From an uncultured Flavobacteriales bacterium (GTDB taxonomy: Bacteria; Bacteroidota; Bacteroidia; Flavobacteriales_D; Sanyastnellaceae), in NCBI GenBank assembly GCA_938082505.1, contig CALLLH010000027.1, positions 18,795 through 82,794 of the forward strand: a stretch of DNA of 64,000 bases, written 5' to 3'. The notes beneath the pieces are model-generated. The model searched no databases. It saw nothing but the letters and a program-made list of their open reading frames with translations, and was not told where the DNA came from. The translations under genes were made by a program, and so were the position numbers. This document shows, piece after piece, positions 54,575 through 63,601 of the stretch (position 1 is its first letter; each line of letters begins with the position of its first letter).

Positions 54575-55173
54575 CACAGGCCGTCACTGGGGTCAATGTG
54601 TTCTGAGTGGTCGTCGCCTCCGTAACTCACCTTGATCACGGCGGTTTCCCTCAGCAGGTCCACATCCCCAATTTCGATGCGCTCCACCTTCTCTCCGATT
54701 CTCTGTGAGAGGTCAGCCTTGAGCTCTTCGCGTTTCCCTTCTTGCAACAATTCAATGCGGTCATAGACGACGCGCTTGGTCACGAGGTGTTCCACGAAGA
54801 CAAGCTTTTCGAGGATGAAAGCCAGCATCCACAGTGCGGCATTGCCCGCGGAAACCTCCATCCAAGGCATGGAAATGGGCGCCAAGGCATTCATCACAGC
54901 CAGCGCGATGACCAGGAAGAGGTACGTCATTTCCCTGATGGGCACGGTGTTCGTGCGGTACCGGATGATGCCGAAGATGGCGAACAGGCCCAGCGCAAAG
55001 GCGAGGTCCAGTTTCACACCAAAAAGCATGCGGCAGAGCAAAAAAATGGAAGCGCTCACCATCATGAATGTGAACACGTAGTCCCGGCGTTTGGCCTTGG
55101 ACTGGTATATCATGCGGACGATGATCCAACACGAAAAAAGGTTGGCTGCGAAATGCAGTGCGATTTCAGTCAT
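54574..55173 (-). CDS. DUF4956 membrane protein
   Basis: A 199-residue inner-membrane protein of the DUF4956 family. About four hydrophobic helices lie in residues 5-130 (ANLFSCWIIVRMIY; FMMVSASIFLLCRMLFGV; LAFALGLFAIFGIIRYRTNT; MTYLFLVIALAVMNAL). A soluble C-terminal part is charged (RIELLQEGKREELKADLSQR). The family is usually coded beside a VTC-domain polyphosphate polymerase, as here. The ATG at 55173 is seven bases before the VTC stop region. The molecular role is unknown; it may anchor or regulate the polymerase. Confidence 0.88.
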   Translation of the reverse strand: MTEIALHFAANLFSCWIIVRMIYQSKAKRRDYVFTFMMVSASIFLLCRMLFGVKLDLAFALGLFAIFGIIRYRTNTVPIREMTYLFLVIALAVMNALAPISMPWMEVSAGNAALWMLAFILEKLVFVEHLVTKRVVYDRIELLQEGKREELKADLSQRIGEKVERIEIGDVDLLRETAVIKVSYGGDDHSEHIDPSDGL

Positions 55174-55180
55174 GTGCGGT

Positions 55181-55966
55181 TCAGGCTTGCAGGTCCCCGG
55201 CCCAGGAGCTTGCCTCCATGAGCCGCCGATAGGTTGCAAGGTAAGCCCGTCCTGTAATGTCAGGGTCGCACACCATGCGGCCTACGGTATACTTGCTCAT
55301 GCGCGTCATGCGGCCCACCAGCCCCCTTCTGTCATTCTGGCTCCGCAGCCACTGCTGCACGGGACTGTAACGGTCCGGGCGGGGCTGCTTCACTTCGATG
55401 ACCGCAAGATTGGCAAGGAAAGGAGCGAGCGGGCTTCCTGACAATGCCACCTGAAGGCCGCGGTCCACCGTGACACGCTCCTTGCGCGTGAAGTCCACGA
55501 GTGTTGCGCGCTCGAAGGTCCCCTGCAGCCGGGGCTCGAGTGCCTCGGCCAAATCGAGATGCTGATGCAGGAAGGACAACTCTTCGGCCGACAGCGGCGA
55601 ATTGGGGTCCGAAGACCTCCTCATGCGTTCTTTCACGGTTCGTCCACCTGGCAGCCTTTCCTTCACCTCGAGGAATGTCATCCCGTTGCTGCAATAGTGA
55701 CGCTCCCGCACCTTCATTCGGCGGGCCTTGCCCCTCAAATGATCCTGAAGGAAGCGATCGTCAGGAAACTCGAAATACAGGTTCTCGTAAGCGGAATTGC
55801 GGTGACCGTTGACCTCCAGGACGTGGGCGTGGGGCGCCATGACTTCGTACAAGGCCGGTAGCCAGCTTTCGGGCACCACATACTTGGTGTCGAACCGGCG
55901 CATCAACTGCACCGAATCCAGCGCTTCCAAATCGGTCGCCGGCATTGCACCCAAGGCCGCTGCCAT
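55181..55966 (-). CDS. VTC-domain (polyphosphate polymerase-like) protein
   Basis: A 261-residue cytoplasmic protein of the CYTH-related VTC superfamily, whose eukaryotic members make polyphosphate from ATP. Conserved residues on the tunnel-like fold include the RRFDTKY start, KARRMKVRERHY, MTFLEVKERLPGGRTVKERM and IEVKQ near the end. The start is uncertain: the ATG at 55966 is preceded by TTGATTG at five bases, while a GTG at 55999 would add 11 residues. It is the first gene of the operon with the DUF4956 and DUF2490 genes. Confidence 0.85.
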   Translation of the reverse strand: MAAALGAMPATDLEALDSVQLMRRFDTKYVVPESWLPALYEVMAPHAHVLEVNGHRNSAYENLYFEFPDDRFLQDHLRGKARRMKVRERHYCSNGMTFLEVKERLPGGRTVKERMRRSSDPNSPLSAEELSFLHQHLDLAEALEPRLQGTFERATLVDFTRKERVTVDRGLQVALSGSPLAPFLANLAVIEVKQPRPDRYSPVQQWLRSQNDRRGLVGRMTRMSKYTVGRMVCDPDITGRAYLATYRRLMEASSWAGDLQA

Positions 55967-56073
55967 CGTTTCAATCAAGGTGTTCTTCCCCACTAGCACG
56001 GGGAAAATACAACGCGAACAGGCTCAAGGTTGCTTCAGCCCCTTTTGGGTCCGCCTTGCAAAGCCATGCCCTG

Positions 56074-57588
56074 TCACGGACGGCCTCGACCCTGTCCATC
56101 CAAGGCCCATCGGGCCTGATGCAACTGATGGAGTGCGAAGTCCCTGACCTGCAGCCCCTCCAACTTTCTCATGTAGCGGAATGATCGGGCCCCGGCCGCG
56201 GTATGGAAGACGAGGTGTCCTATTTCCCTGCGCTCCAGGAGGGCGTTCCTTTTCCATTCCACTCCTTGAAGTTGGCTCATCTTCAACAGCACCCGCGTCC
56301 TCCAGAACCAACCGCGTTCAAGCACCACAGCATCCCCATGGACCGCCATGCGCAGGGACCGGAACCGGCGGCCTGAAGTCCAAAATACGAATCCCGACCA
56401 GAGGAGTGCAGCGATCAAATTTCCTGCGGACGGATCGAGGGTCAAGGCGGTCGTGGGCAGCAAGGCGATGAGCCAAAGCAACCAGCGCAGGCGCCCGGCA
56501 GGCCTGAATTCCCTTGCGGTCTCCGGCAGAAGATCAGGGTACAGGGCGGATTCCATGGCCGCCCTGTGCGCGGGTTCGACCGCGGGGATGAACACGCGAA
56601 GGCCTCCCGCCCCGCCTTCCGCCTGCGCTTGACGGATCCTCAACGTCTCGAAGCCCAATTGCCTGCGCACCCAATTGCTGCTCCATTCGGTCAAGTGGAT
56701 CTTCTGGAAGGGCACTTCGAATACATTTCTTTTGAAGAGGCCCATTTCGAGTTTGAGCCCCTCATCATCGAGTGTGCTGTTCAATCGCCAATAACGCAGC
56801 ACGGCCAGGACCACACTCGTCACCACCCCGGCCAGCAGGAACAGCATGATGCCCGGGAGGATGAGAAGGACGGTCGTCAATCCGATCAAAGCCTGCACTG
56901 CGAACGGGAGCCCCTCCAACCACGCGACCACCCGGTCCTCCATGCCTTGGAAAAACGACATGACCACGGCCAGGGAAATGAAAGCGCTCCGGAGGTGGTT
57001 CTGCGACAGTCCCACCTTCATCAGGCTGGGGAAATCCAATGCGACGAGGGGCGTACCCGCCTTGTCTTGATGGAAAATGGCGCCTGTGTCTTCCCCTCCT
57101 TCGGCTACCAACGCGGATGATGCCGACGCATGGGTGCTTTCGATGCGCCGGCGCAAATGCTCCTTCAAGCCCTCCGCCTCGGACCGCCGTACCGCCACCA
57201 ATTCCAGTTCGCTTCCGGAAGAACCGGCCGTATCCACCCTGACGCCGGTCAATCCGGCCAATTGCTGGATGGGGCCCTGGAACAACTGCACCGCCTGGAT
57301 CCGGTCAAAGGGGATCTGCAAACGCTCCCGCTGAATCAGTCCCCGCTCCACGATCAAGGCATCGGAGGCCACATGGTACCTGAACCTCAGGTAATAGACG
57401 ATGGCGGAGGCCGCAACACCTATAAAAACCAATGATATAGCCAAGTAGTGCCGCCAATCCACTTCCGCCAGGGAGAGGCCGATCAGGATGGGCCAGAATG
57501 AGCTTATCGCCTTCCAGCAGAACTTGACCACAAGGATGGCCATGCCCACCGGATGCTGCATCCGTGGAACGCTGAAATCGGTGTTCAT
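56074..57588 (-). CDS. PH-domain membrane protein, YdbT-like
   Basis: A 504-residue inner-membrane protein with repeated bacterial PH (bPH2) domains between hydrophobic helix pairs. The blocks YHVASDALIVERGLIQRERLQIPF and its equivalents near residues 265-290 and 430-450 (VVLERGWFWRTRVLLKMSQLQ) show three similar units. This is the YdbT layout of Bacillus, implicated in envelope stress and bacteriocin resistance. Its ATG overlaps the stop of the shorter PH-domain gene upstream as ATGA, the same YdbS-YdbT pairing. No regulator is adjacent. Confidence 0.88.
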   Translation of the reverse strand: MNTDFSVPRMQHPVGMAILVVKFCWKAISSFWPILIGLSLAEVDWRHYLAISLVFIGVAASAIVYYLRFRYHVASDALIVERGLIQRERLQIPFDRIQAVQLFQGPIQQLAGLTGVRVDTAGSSGSELELVAVRRSEAEGLKEHLRRRIESTHASASSALVAEGGEDTGAIFHQDKAGTPLVALDFPSLMKVGLSQNHLRSAFISLAVVMSFFQGMEDRVVAWLEGLPFAVQALIGLTTVLLILPGIMLFLLAGVVTSVVLAVLRYWRLNSTLDDEGLKLEMGLFKRNVFEVPFQKIHLTEWSSNWVRRQLGFETLRIRQAQAEGGAGGLRVFIPAVEPAHRAAMESALYPDLLPETAREFRPAGRLRWLLWLIALLPTTALTLDPSAGNLIAALLWSGFVFWTSGRRFRSLRMAVHGDAVVLERGWFWRTRVLLKMSQLQGVEWKRNALLERREIGHLVFHTAAGARSFRYMRKLEGLQVRDFALHQLHQARWALDGQGRGRP

Positions 57589-58109
57589 CGCTGGGTGCGG
57601 ACTTCAATGACCGCGCGAAGCTGCTGGGCCTCTTCCTCTTCCAGACCGGCAATGCGGAGGTTCCCACTGCCCCCGGCCGTGAAGATTTTGAGGTGGTTCA
57701 GTCCCAAAGCCCGGGAAAGGGGACCTTGGCTCAGCTCGGAATGTTGGATCATGCCGAAGGGTACGGTCGTGGTATTGCGGAAGAACCATCCCGTCCGGTA
57801 GGTGATGTCCCATTCGCGGACGGCATAGCCCCTCCTTTCGAACCCCTTCCATTCTTCCAGGAGCCACAGGAGGCCCAATGTGGACAGGGCCCCAACAGGC
57901 CACCACCACGCGGAGAATCCATCGAATTCTCCGCTGTCGACGAAGGCCTTGGCCACGAAAGGAGCCAGAACGAATCCGAAAGAAAGGAGCTGGACCGCGC
58001 CCCACATGGCCAACCGCATGCGGAGGTACTTCCGGCTCACAGGAAGGAAGGTGACCTCCTCGAGGCGCGGGACGTCCCCAAGGTGGATTTCAGGATTGGC
58101 CTGCGCCAT
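57585..58109 (-). CDS. PH-domain membrane protein, YdbS-like
   Basis: A 174-residue partner of the gene at 56074-57588. Two hydrophobic helices (MRLAMWGAVQLLSFGFVLAPF and WWPVGALSTLGLLWLLEE) lie before a single bPH2 domain with WDITYRTGWFFRNTTTVPF and QLRAVIEVR near the end. It is eight bases downstream of the secreted esterase gene on the same strand. The pair probably acts together in the inner membrane; no substrate is known. Confidence 0.87.
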   Translation of the reverse strand: MAQANPEIHLGDVPRLEEVTFLPVSRKYLRMRLAMWGAVQLLSFGFVLAPFVAKAFVDSGEFDGFSAWWWPVGALSTLGLLWLLEEWKGFERRGYAVREWDITYRTGWFFRNTTTVPFGMIQHSELSQGPLSRALGLNHLKIFTAGGSGNLRIAGLEEEEAQQLRAVIEVRTQR

Positions 58110-58117
58110 TTTGACGG

Positions 58118-59974
58118 TTATTCCGCTGCGATGCGCTTGACGACACTGCCGTCCGAATATTGGTACAGGAGCAGCTGCCCCGGCATCGGCGTCACCTCCC
58201 TGCCCAGGACGTCGGTGACGCGCACCAGCTCGCGGTCGCCTTGCGACAGGATTTCTCCGATGGACATCGGTTCACTGCAGGACTGGGCAAAGAACTGCCA
58301 CGCTTCAAGTGAAGCGTTGATGTCCTGGTTGCCCCAGGCGCCGGGCCAGCTGTGTCCGCCCCCCTGCACGGTGTACAGCCAGACTTGCGGACAGGCGCCT
58401 TCCGTGCCCCATTTCTGATAGTCCACCGTGGACTCGTCCCACGGCACGACATCAGGGAAACTGCCGGACTCCTGCAAGGAGATGCCGAACATGTTCACGA
58501 AGAAAGCCATGGCGTCCGGCGTACTGGGATAGGCCCCCCAACCGTCCACATTCTTGAGGTCGCCCCCATAGAGGCTGACGTCGTCGTCGGTACCATGGAT
58601 TTCAAGGATAGGCACCATGTACTCCGGGGTGCATTCCGCCTGGATGTCCGACATCAAGATGCCGGCTATCGGGGCTACGGCTCGGAACTCGGTGGACGCC
58701 TCACACGCCAGGAGGTAGCAGAAGTCCGCGCCGTTGGAGAATCCGGTGCCGAATACCCGCGCGGCATCCAATCCGTAGGTGTCGACGAGGTCCTGTCGCA
58801 ATCCGGAAATGAAGGCGACATCGTCCACGAATGCGTTGGGCTGGAAATCGTATCCGACATTCCAGTACTGTTCACCAAAGCTGTCTTCCGTGCCCTGGGG
58901 ATAGCAAACGGCAAAGCCGAATTCATCCGCAAGGTCATTGAATCCCGACCATTGGATCATGCCTTCCGCACTGCCTGAATAGCCGTGGAAGACAAAGACC
59001 AGCGGGCAGTTGTCCGGCGCCGTCGTGGGTTCGTAGTAGTAATACTCGCGCAGCTCTTTGCCATCGGGATACTCTCCGGAGAAGATGGCGGTCACGTCGG
59101 TGCTCTGGGTGTTGTTTCCCTGGACATCATCGACTACGCCGTTCACGGAAACGATTTCCGCTGTGATGGTGTAGGTGCCGCTCAGGTCGAATGGCAGGAC
59201 ACCCGGAAGGTTGAAGGAGTGGCTGTCCGCCGTGCCCAACTCCACACCATCCACCGTGGTCTGTCCGGATTCGTCACCCATGGTCCAAGCCACGGTGTAC
59301 GAATACACCGTATCCGCCCCGAGGTTGACCACACTGCCTCCCAGATTCTCCGTGGAGGGGGCCAATGCGATGGGTTCAAGGTCCAGGGCAGTCAGGGTCA
59401 GGTCCAGGCCGCCCGGCTCCATGACGGAAACATCGTCCACGCCCCAGCCATACAGCCAACCGCCGCCGTCGTTGTAGCGGAACGCCAGGTGAACGGACGA
59501 CTCGCCCAATACGTCCTCGAGGTTCACGACCTCGAAATCCCATGCGCCCTCCCCGCTGCTGATCAGGGCCTGCATGAGGGTCCATGTCTCCCCTCCATCC
59601 AAGCTGTACTCGATGAAGGCCCCCTCGGTCACGCCTTGGTAGGTGCCCCCATCGAAATAGGTGGAGAATGCCAGGATGGCGTTGTCGACGGTGCTGAAAT
59701 CCAGCTCGGGCAGGATCAGGTAGTCCTCGCTCTTGTCGCAATCACAGCCGTCATCATTGGTGGCCATGAATGATCCATGGGGCGCGATGGGCCACCATTG
59801 GCTTTCGAGTTCAGCGCTGGTGCCCGCAAGCCAACCGCCATCGGTCGCCAATGTCAGCTGAGACCACCCATCGGGCAGGACAGCAGCGTCAAAACCCTCC
59901 TGCAGCAGCACATTCTGAGCAAGCAGGGTAGAAATCGAAAAAGTCAATGAAAGGGCGAGGACAATCTTGTGCAT
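58118..59974 (-). CDS. secreted alpha/beta-hydrolase esterase with T9SS domain
   Basis: A 618-residue exported hydrolase. Signal peptide HKIVLALSLTFSISTLLAQ is followed by a jellyroll 'choice-of-anchor J' domain (about 25-190) and a CARDB-like linker. The catalytic domain is of the polyhydroxybutyrate depolymerase/feruloyl esterase type: FVFHGYSGSAEGM for the oxyanion region, the nucleophile Ser413 in GTGFSNGADF, and His in GGGHSWPGAW. The acidic member is probably in EIHGTDDDV. The C-terminal 50 residues (RVTDVLGREVTPMPGQLL) are a T9SS domain. A TATCTTCG box lies about 17 bases before the ATG at 59974. The ester substrate is unknown. Confidence 0.87.
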   Translation of the reverse strand: MHKIVLALSLTFSISTLLAQNVLLQEGFDAAVLPDGWSQLTLATDGGWLAGTSAELESQWWPIAPHGSFMATNDDGCDCDKSEDYLILPELDFSTVDNAILAFSTYFDGGTYQGVTEGAFIEYSLDGGETWTLMQALISSGEGAWDFEVVNLEDVLGESSVHLAFRYNDGGGWLYGWGVDDVSVMEPGGLDLTLTALDLEPIALAPSTENLGGSVVNLGADTVYSYTVAWTMGDESGQTTVDGVELGTADSHSFNLPGVLPFDLSGTYTITAEIVSVNGVVDDVQGNNTQSTDVTAIFSGEYPDGKELREYYYYEPTTAPDNCPLVFVFHGYSGSAEGMIQWSGFNDLADEFGFAVCYPQGTEDSFGEQYWNVGYDFQPNAFVDDVAFISGLRQDLVDTYGLDAARVFGTGFSNGADFCYLLACEASTEFRAVAPIAGILMSDIQAECTPEYMVPILEIHGTDDDVSLYGGDLKNVDGWGAYPSTPDAMAFFVNMFGISLQESGSFPDVVPWDESTVDYQKWGTEGACPQVWLYTVQGGGHSWPGAWGNQDINASLEAWQFFAQSCSEPMSIGEILSQGDRELVRVTDVLGREVTPMPGQLLLYQYSDGSVVKRIAAE

Positions 59975-60042
59975 GGGGCGAGTCTGGACCCCGAAGATAT
60001 GTGCCTTGACCACACGGCTGGAAGACCGCAAGTCCTTGAACG

Positions 60043-60072
60043 AAAAAGCCCGGCGCAGTGGCCGGGCTTTTT
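60043..60072. terminator. bidirectional intrinsic terminator
   Basis: A twelve-base-pair stem AAAAAGCCCGGC/GCCGGGCTTTTT with a six-base loop. It lies just past the stop codon of the small lipoprotein gene and upstream of the esterase gene. The A- and T-flanks let it work in both directions. Confidence 0.75.
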
Positions 60073-60091
60073 CAACCTTGTGTCCTTCGGA

Positions 60092-60412
60092 TCACTCACC
60101 GGTGAATTCCACCGTGACGGAGTCTCCACAAGCCACGGTAACCGTGGTGTTGAAGGCCGTGCAGAGGGAGATGAACGCGAGGTCGAATTCGACATCAATA
60201 TTGCCGGCGTCCACTTCCACGGACTGTGTGGCCAGGATGCCCATGTCGGTGGCGATCTGTTCACCATCCACGGATACATCCGGGGTGCAAAGGGAGTTGT
60301 TGAACACGGTGATGACGGCTTTGTTGCCCTCGTCACAAGCCTCTGTGTTGTCGTCACATCCGGTGACGAGCATCAGCACAGCCGCAAGGCTGAAGATGGT
60401 GCGCATGTTCAT
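60092..60412 (-). CDS. small lipoprotein of unknown function
   Basis: A 106-residue predicted lipoprotein. The signal peptide ends in LVTGC with Cys19 as the lipidated residue. The mature part is a single compact domain with four Cys (TEACDEG, NSLCTPD, ISLCTAF, TVACGDS) in two probable disulfides, and beta-rich sequence (VDAGNIDVEFDLAF). I know no family. It has its own TATTTTTTG box about 20 bases upstream and its own terminator, so it is a monocistronic unit. An alternative start is Met3. Confidence 0.65.
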   Translation of the reverse strand: MNMRTIFSLAAVLMLVTGCDDNTEACDEGNKAVITVFNNSLCTPDVSVDGEQIATDMGILATQSVEVDAGNIDVEFDLAFISLCTAFNTTVTVACGDSVTVEFTGE

Positions 60413-60506
60413 TTGAATTGGTTTTACAGATCAAAAAATACACTGTGGTAGTTCAATCCGGCACACCGGGCAAAGGTTGCATCCGAACCCTGAAAAATTG
60501 CCCGCC

Positions 60507-61568
60507 TCACCACAAGGCGTCAACGAGGACCTCTCCGATGGCGATGGCCTGATCGGACCCCGTGTGATTGAACACGACGACGGCATCCTGCCCATCGAGG
60601 GAACGCCACCAGTAGGTCCGGGCGCCCAACCACCCCCCGGTGTGGTCCACGTGCCCCGCATCGGGAATCGACCAACCGAATCCGTAGTCACTGGTGTTGC
60701 CGGACAACAGCACCGCCGGATCGAATGCCTGGACCCTCAGGGCATCCGACACCTTGTCATTGTCCGACCACCACGCATTCCATCGCACGACATCCGCCGC
60801 GCACATGAACACGCCCCCATCACCTGCCACGCCGTCCAATTCGGTGGGCAGAATCTCAACGGCTTCCACGCCTACTCCATCCATGCTCCAGGTCTTGTTC
60901 GGGAAGTCCGCATCCTGCGAGAACAGATTCCATACCCGTGTGCATTCCAATCCCGCCGGCTCGAAGACCTGTGCCATCATGGCTTCCTCAAATGGCTGGC
61001 CGAAGACCCGCTCCACGATGGCCGCCGCGAGCACATAACCCGTGTTGCTGTACTCAAAGGCTTCACCCGGCAATCGCTCCTCGGATGGGGCTCCGGGCAG
61101 GGCGGCGACCACATCGGCGATGCCGAGGACCCCCCGCTGTGGAATTTCGAGGTCCATGTAGAAGTCGGGGATGCCGGACACATGCTGCAGCAGATGGCGC
61201 ACCGTCACCCCTTCATATGGGCACTCGAGCAGATACACGCGGATATCGTCATCGAGGGCCAGCCTCCCCTGCTCCACCGCCGTCAGGATGCCTGCCGCCG
61301 TGAACTGCTTGGAAACGCTCGCCAGCCTGAAGGCTGACCGATCGGTCACCGGCCCTCCTCCACTCCTTTCCACACCGAAGAACCACTGCCCCCAGACTGC
61401 TCCACCCTTCAATACCGTCACCGCCCCGGCATGCAGCCCCTCATGATACAAGGAGTCCAAGCGCCGCCCAACCTCCGCTGGGTCAGGGGTATTCTGCCGC
61501 CCCTCCGGTCCAGCAAGGCACCCCGCACTGCACACCGCCACCACAAACGAAAAAAAGATCCTGTCCAT
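60507..61568 (-). CDS. serine hydrolase (beta-lactamase / class C family) lipoprotein
   Basis: A 353-residue penicillin-binding-like hydrolase. The nucleophile motif is Ser84-Val-Ser-Lys87 in RLASVSKQF, the second motif is YSN in FEYSNTGYVLA, and the third is HTGG in VDHTGGWLGAR. These are the catalytic triads of the class C beta-lactamase/DD-peptidase/esterase superfamily. A lipobox (CSAGC, Cys17) suggests the enzyme is anchored to the membrane. The ATG at 61568 is preceded by TACCTTG at six bases; longer in-frame forms lack a signal peptide at the right place. Whether it acts on beta-lactams, peptides or esters is not predictable. Confidence 0.85.
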   Translation of the reverse strand: MDRIFFSFVVAVCSAGCLAGPEGRQNTPDPAEVGRRLDSLYHEGLHAGAVTVLKGGAVWGQWFFGVERSGGGPVTDRSAFRLASVSKQFTAAGILTAVEQGRLALDDDIRVYLLECPYEGVTVRHLLQHVSGIPDFYMDLEIPQRGVLGIADVVAALPGAPSEERLPGEAFEYSNTGYVLAAAIVERVFGQPFEEAMMAQVFEPAGLECTRVWNLFSQDADFPNKTWSMDGVGVEAVEILPTELDGVAGDGGVFMCAADVVRWNAWWSDNDKVSDALRVQAFDPAVLLSGNTSDYGFGWSIPDAGHVDHTGGWLGARTYWWRSLDGQDAVVVFNHTGSDQAIAIGEVLVDALW

Positions 61569-61574
61569 GCACCT

Positions 61575-61581
61575 CAAGGTA
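61575..61581 (-). promoter_or_regulatory. -7 promoter box of the serine hydrolase gene
   Basis: TACCTTG on the minus strand with six bases (AGGTGC) before the ATG at 61568. It decides between that ATG and a much longer upstream extension. Confidence 0.5.
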
Positions 61582-61695
61582 GCATGGCCGAGCGCGATCG
61601 ATTCGCCAGAATTCAGGTCGGTTCTTTCGCAATAAGGAAGCCCGTATCCGAGTTCCATTCGAGAAGGCACCGTTGCCATCCGATTCACCTGTCCC

Positions 61696-62457
61696 ATGAC
61701 CCGCCACCCCCTCTTCCTCCCCTCCCTCGCCGCCGTCCTGTGCATCAGCATCCTCTCCTCGGCCTTCCTCGTGGCCAAGAACAGCCACCGCCTCTTCCGC
61801 AGTGCGGCCAGCGACATCGAGGTGACGGGATCGACCTCGCAGGACTTCGAATCCGACCTGGCGGTATGGCAGGGACAATTCCACCGCAAGGCCGACGACC
61901 TGAAGGAGGCGTACGCGCTGATGAAGGCGGACAAGGACGTCATCCAGACCTTCCTGCTGGGGCGGGGCATCCCGGAATCCGACTTCGCCTTTCTGGCCAT
62001 CGACATCAACCAGGAATTCAAATCGGTCCCCCAGTTCAATGACGAGGGCGACCTCGTCCACCGCGAGCAGGTCTTCGACGGCTACAAGCTCACCCGCGGC
62101 TTCAAGGTCACCTCGGAGGATATCGATTTGGTCGAACGCCTCTCACAGGACGTCACCGAGCTCATCGAAGAGAACGTCTACATCACCTCCTACCCGCCCA
62201 AGTACTTCTACACCCAGCTGGGTGAGCTGAAGATCCAGATGATCGCCGCCGCCTCTGAGGACGGCCAGACGCGGGCCCGCACCGCTGTCGAGGGCGGCGG
62301 TGGCAACCTCGGAGACTTGCTCGAAACCAGCATCGGCGTCTTCCAGATCCTCGGCACCAACTCGGACGAGAGCTTCAGCTGGGGCGGCACGCTCAACACC
62401 TCCAGCAAGCACAAAACCGCCTTCGTCAACGTCAAACAGCGCTACGCCATCGAATGA
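61696..62457 (+). CDS. SIMPL-domain (DUF541) periplasmic protein
   Basis: A 253-residue protein of the SIMPL/DUF541 family. An N-terminal hydrophobic stretch (FLPSLAAVLCISILSSAFLVAK) is a signal or anchor. The mature domain begins IEVTGSTSQDFESDLAVWQG, the family's conserved opening, and ends in FVNVKQRYAIE. Family members are periplasmic and have been linked to oxidative-stress defence and signalling, but without a defined activity. It is convergent with the broken secreted-protein gene. Confidence 0.85.
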   Translation: MTRHPLFLPSLAAVLCISILSSAFLVAKNSHRLFRSAASDIEVTGSTSQDFESDLAVWQGQFHRKADDLKEAYALMKADKDVIQTFLLGRGIPESDFAFLAIDINQEFKSVPQFNDEGDLVHREQVFDGYKLTRGFKVTSEDIDLVERLSQDVTELIEENVYITSYPPKYFYTQLGELKIQMIAAASEDGQTRARTAVEGGGGNLGDLLETSIGVFQILGTNSDESFSWGGTLNTSSKHKTAFVNVKQRYAIE

Positions 62458-62462
62458 CGGCG

Positions 62463-63589
62463 TCAGTTCCCCAATGCATTGATTTCATGCAAGATGTACT
62501 CGGCCATCTTGGCTGCAGAGGCATTCTCGCTATGCGCTGTCCACAACGCGGCCCCGGTTGAGGTGCTGATCAGCTTGGCATCGGCAATGGTCTTGCCGAC
62601 TCGGCATTGGACTTCTCCGAACAACATGGCTTCGGCCCCGAGCATCTTGCCGGCCTCGATTACATCTGAGTCTGCAAAAGCCCCATCCGCCATATCCAGA
62701 CGTTGTTCTTCTATCAAGTGGTCCAATTCCCCCCTATCCACCAGCGTATAGCGGGACATCAACTCCGCTCCCAATCGTTGGGACCAGGATTCGCCAGAGG
62801 TGCGTTCACAGTCCCCCGTCCCCTTGCCTATGACAAGAATGGTATTTGCGGTCAGTGGATTGAACCCGAGGTTGACGTCGACATCATAATGAGCGGCATT
62901 TTTCAACCTTCTGACCATTTCATGGGCAATGTCCGAGGGGCAGCGACCGGCCAGTTGAGGCTGTTCAAATCGCATCGAGCACATCGTCTGCCCCGTTTCC
63001 CAATCGTTGAAAGCGCCCCTCAGTTCCGTCGCAGTTGCTCCACACCGCATGGACTGCCTGTATGTGTAGTTGAAGGTGAAGCGATAAATCTGAGGCGGGG
63101 TCCAAGGAGCTTCCGAGGCCTCTGGTCATTCCGGGGGCAAGGCATCGGGATTCAACGCCATCATCTTGCCGGGCAGGGCCACGAAGACCCTTGGCGAATC
63201 CCCTCCTGCAGTGCCCCGTCCGTGTCATCCCTGATTCCACTCTCCCTGAAGTATCGGTCCAACTGACTGCGCTTCATGGGAAGGATGGTGGGGTCGACTT
63301 TTAGGGCGGTGCTCAGGATTCGATAAATCTCCACCAGCACTTCCTGGTCATTGACTTCGGCTTGGGGCGGAATGCGCAATCCTTCAGCCTGGGCATTGGT
63401 GACCACGTTGTAACCGGCGCGTTTCAACTCTTCCCAAAACCTGGCGGTGAATCCACATTCATCCCCACGAGGATCCATGGCCAAGTATTCAGGAGTCCGA
63501 AAAGGCTCGGGAACCTCCACACGATAAGATTGACCTGAGGCAAGTTGAGCCCACGTCAAGATCGTGAGGGACAGAAGCGGCAGACGCAT
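62463..63589 (-). pseudogene. secreted CsgG-like protein gene with frameshift and stop
   Basis: The 5' part encodes a signal peptide (MRLPLLSLTILTWAQLASGQ) and a domain with DPRGDECGFTARFWEELK. This frame ends at 63161 (GSSWPCPAR). The continuation in another frame reads VFVALPGKMMALNPDALPPE, stops at a TGA near 63126, then resumes as PEASEAPWTPPQIYRFTF and runs to 62463 as a CsgG-like domain (LVDRGELDHLIEEQRLDMA, VIEAGKMLGAEAMLFGEV). A one-base loss in the GGG run near 63190 would explain the first break; the TGA needs a second change. The promoter box TATTTTC is intact, so decay is recent or the two lesions are sequencing errors. Confidence 0.6.
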
Positions 63590-63594
63590 CTTCC

Positions 63595-63601
63595 GAAAAT
63601 A
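63595..63601 (-). promoter_or_regulatory. -7 promoter box of the broken secreted-protein gene
   Basis: TATTTTC on the minus strand with five bases (GGAAG) before the ATG at 63589. It overlaps the possible ATG of the divergent HTH gene by one base. Confidence 0.45.
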
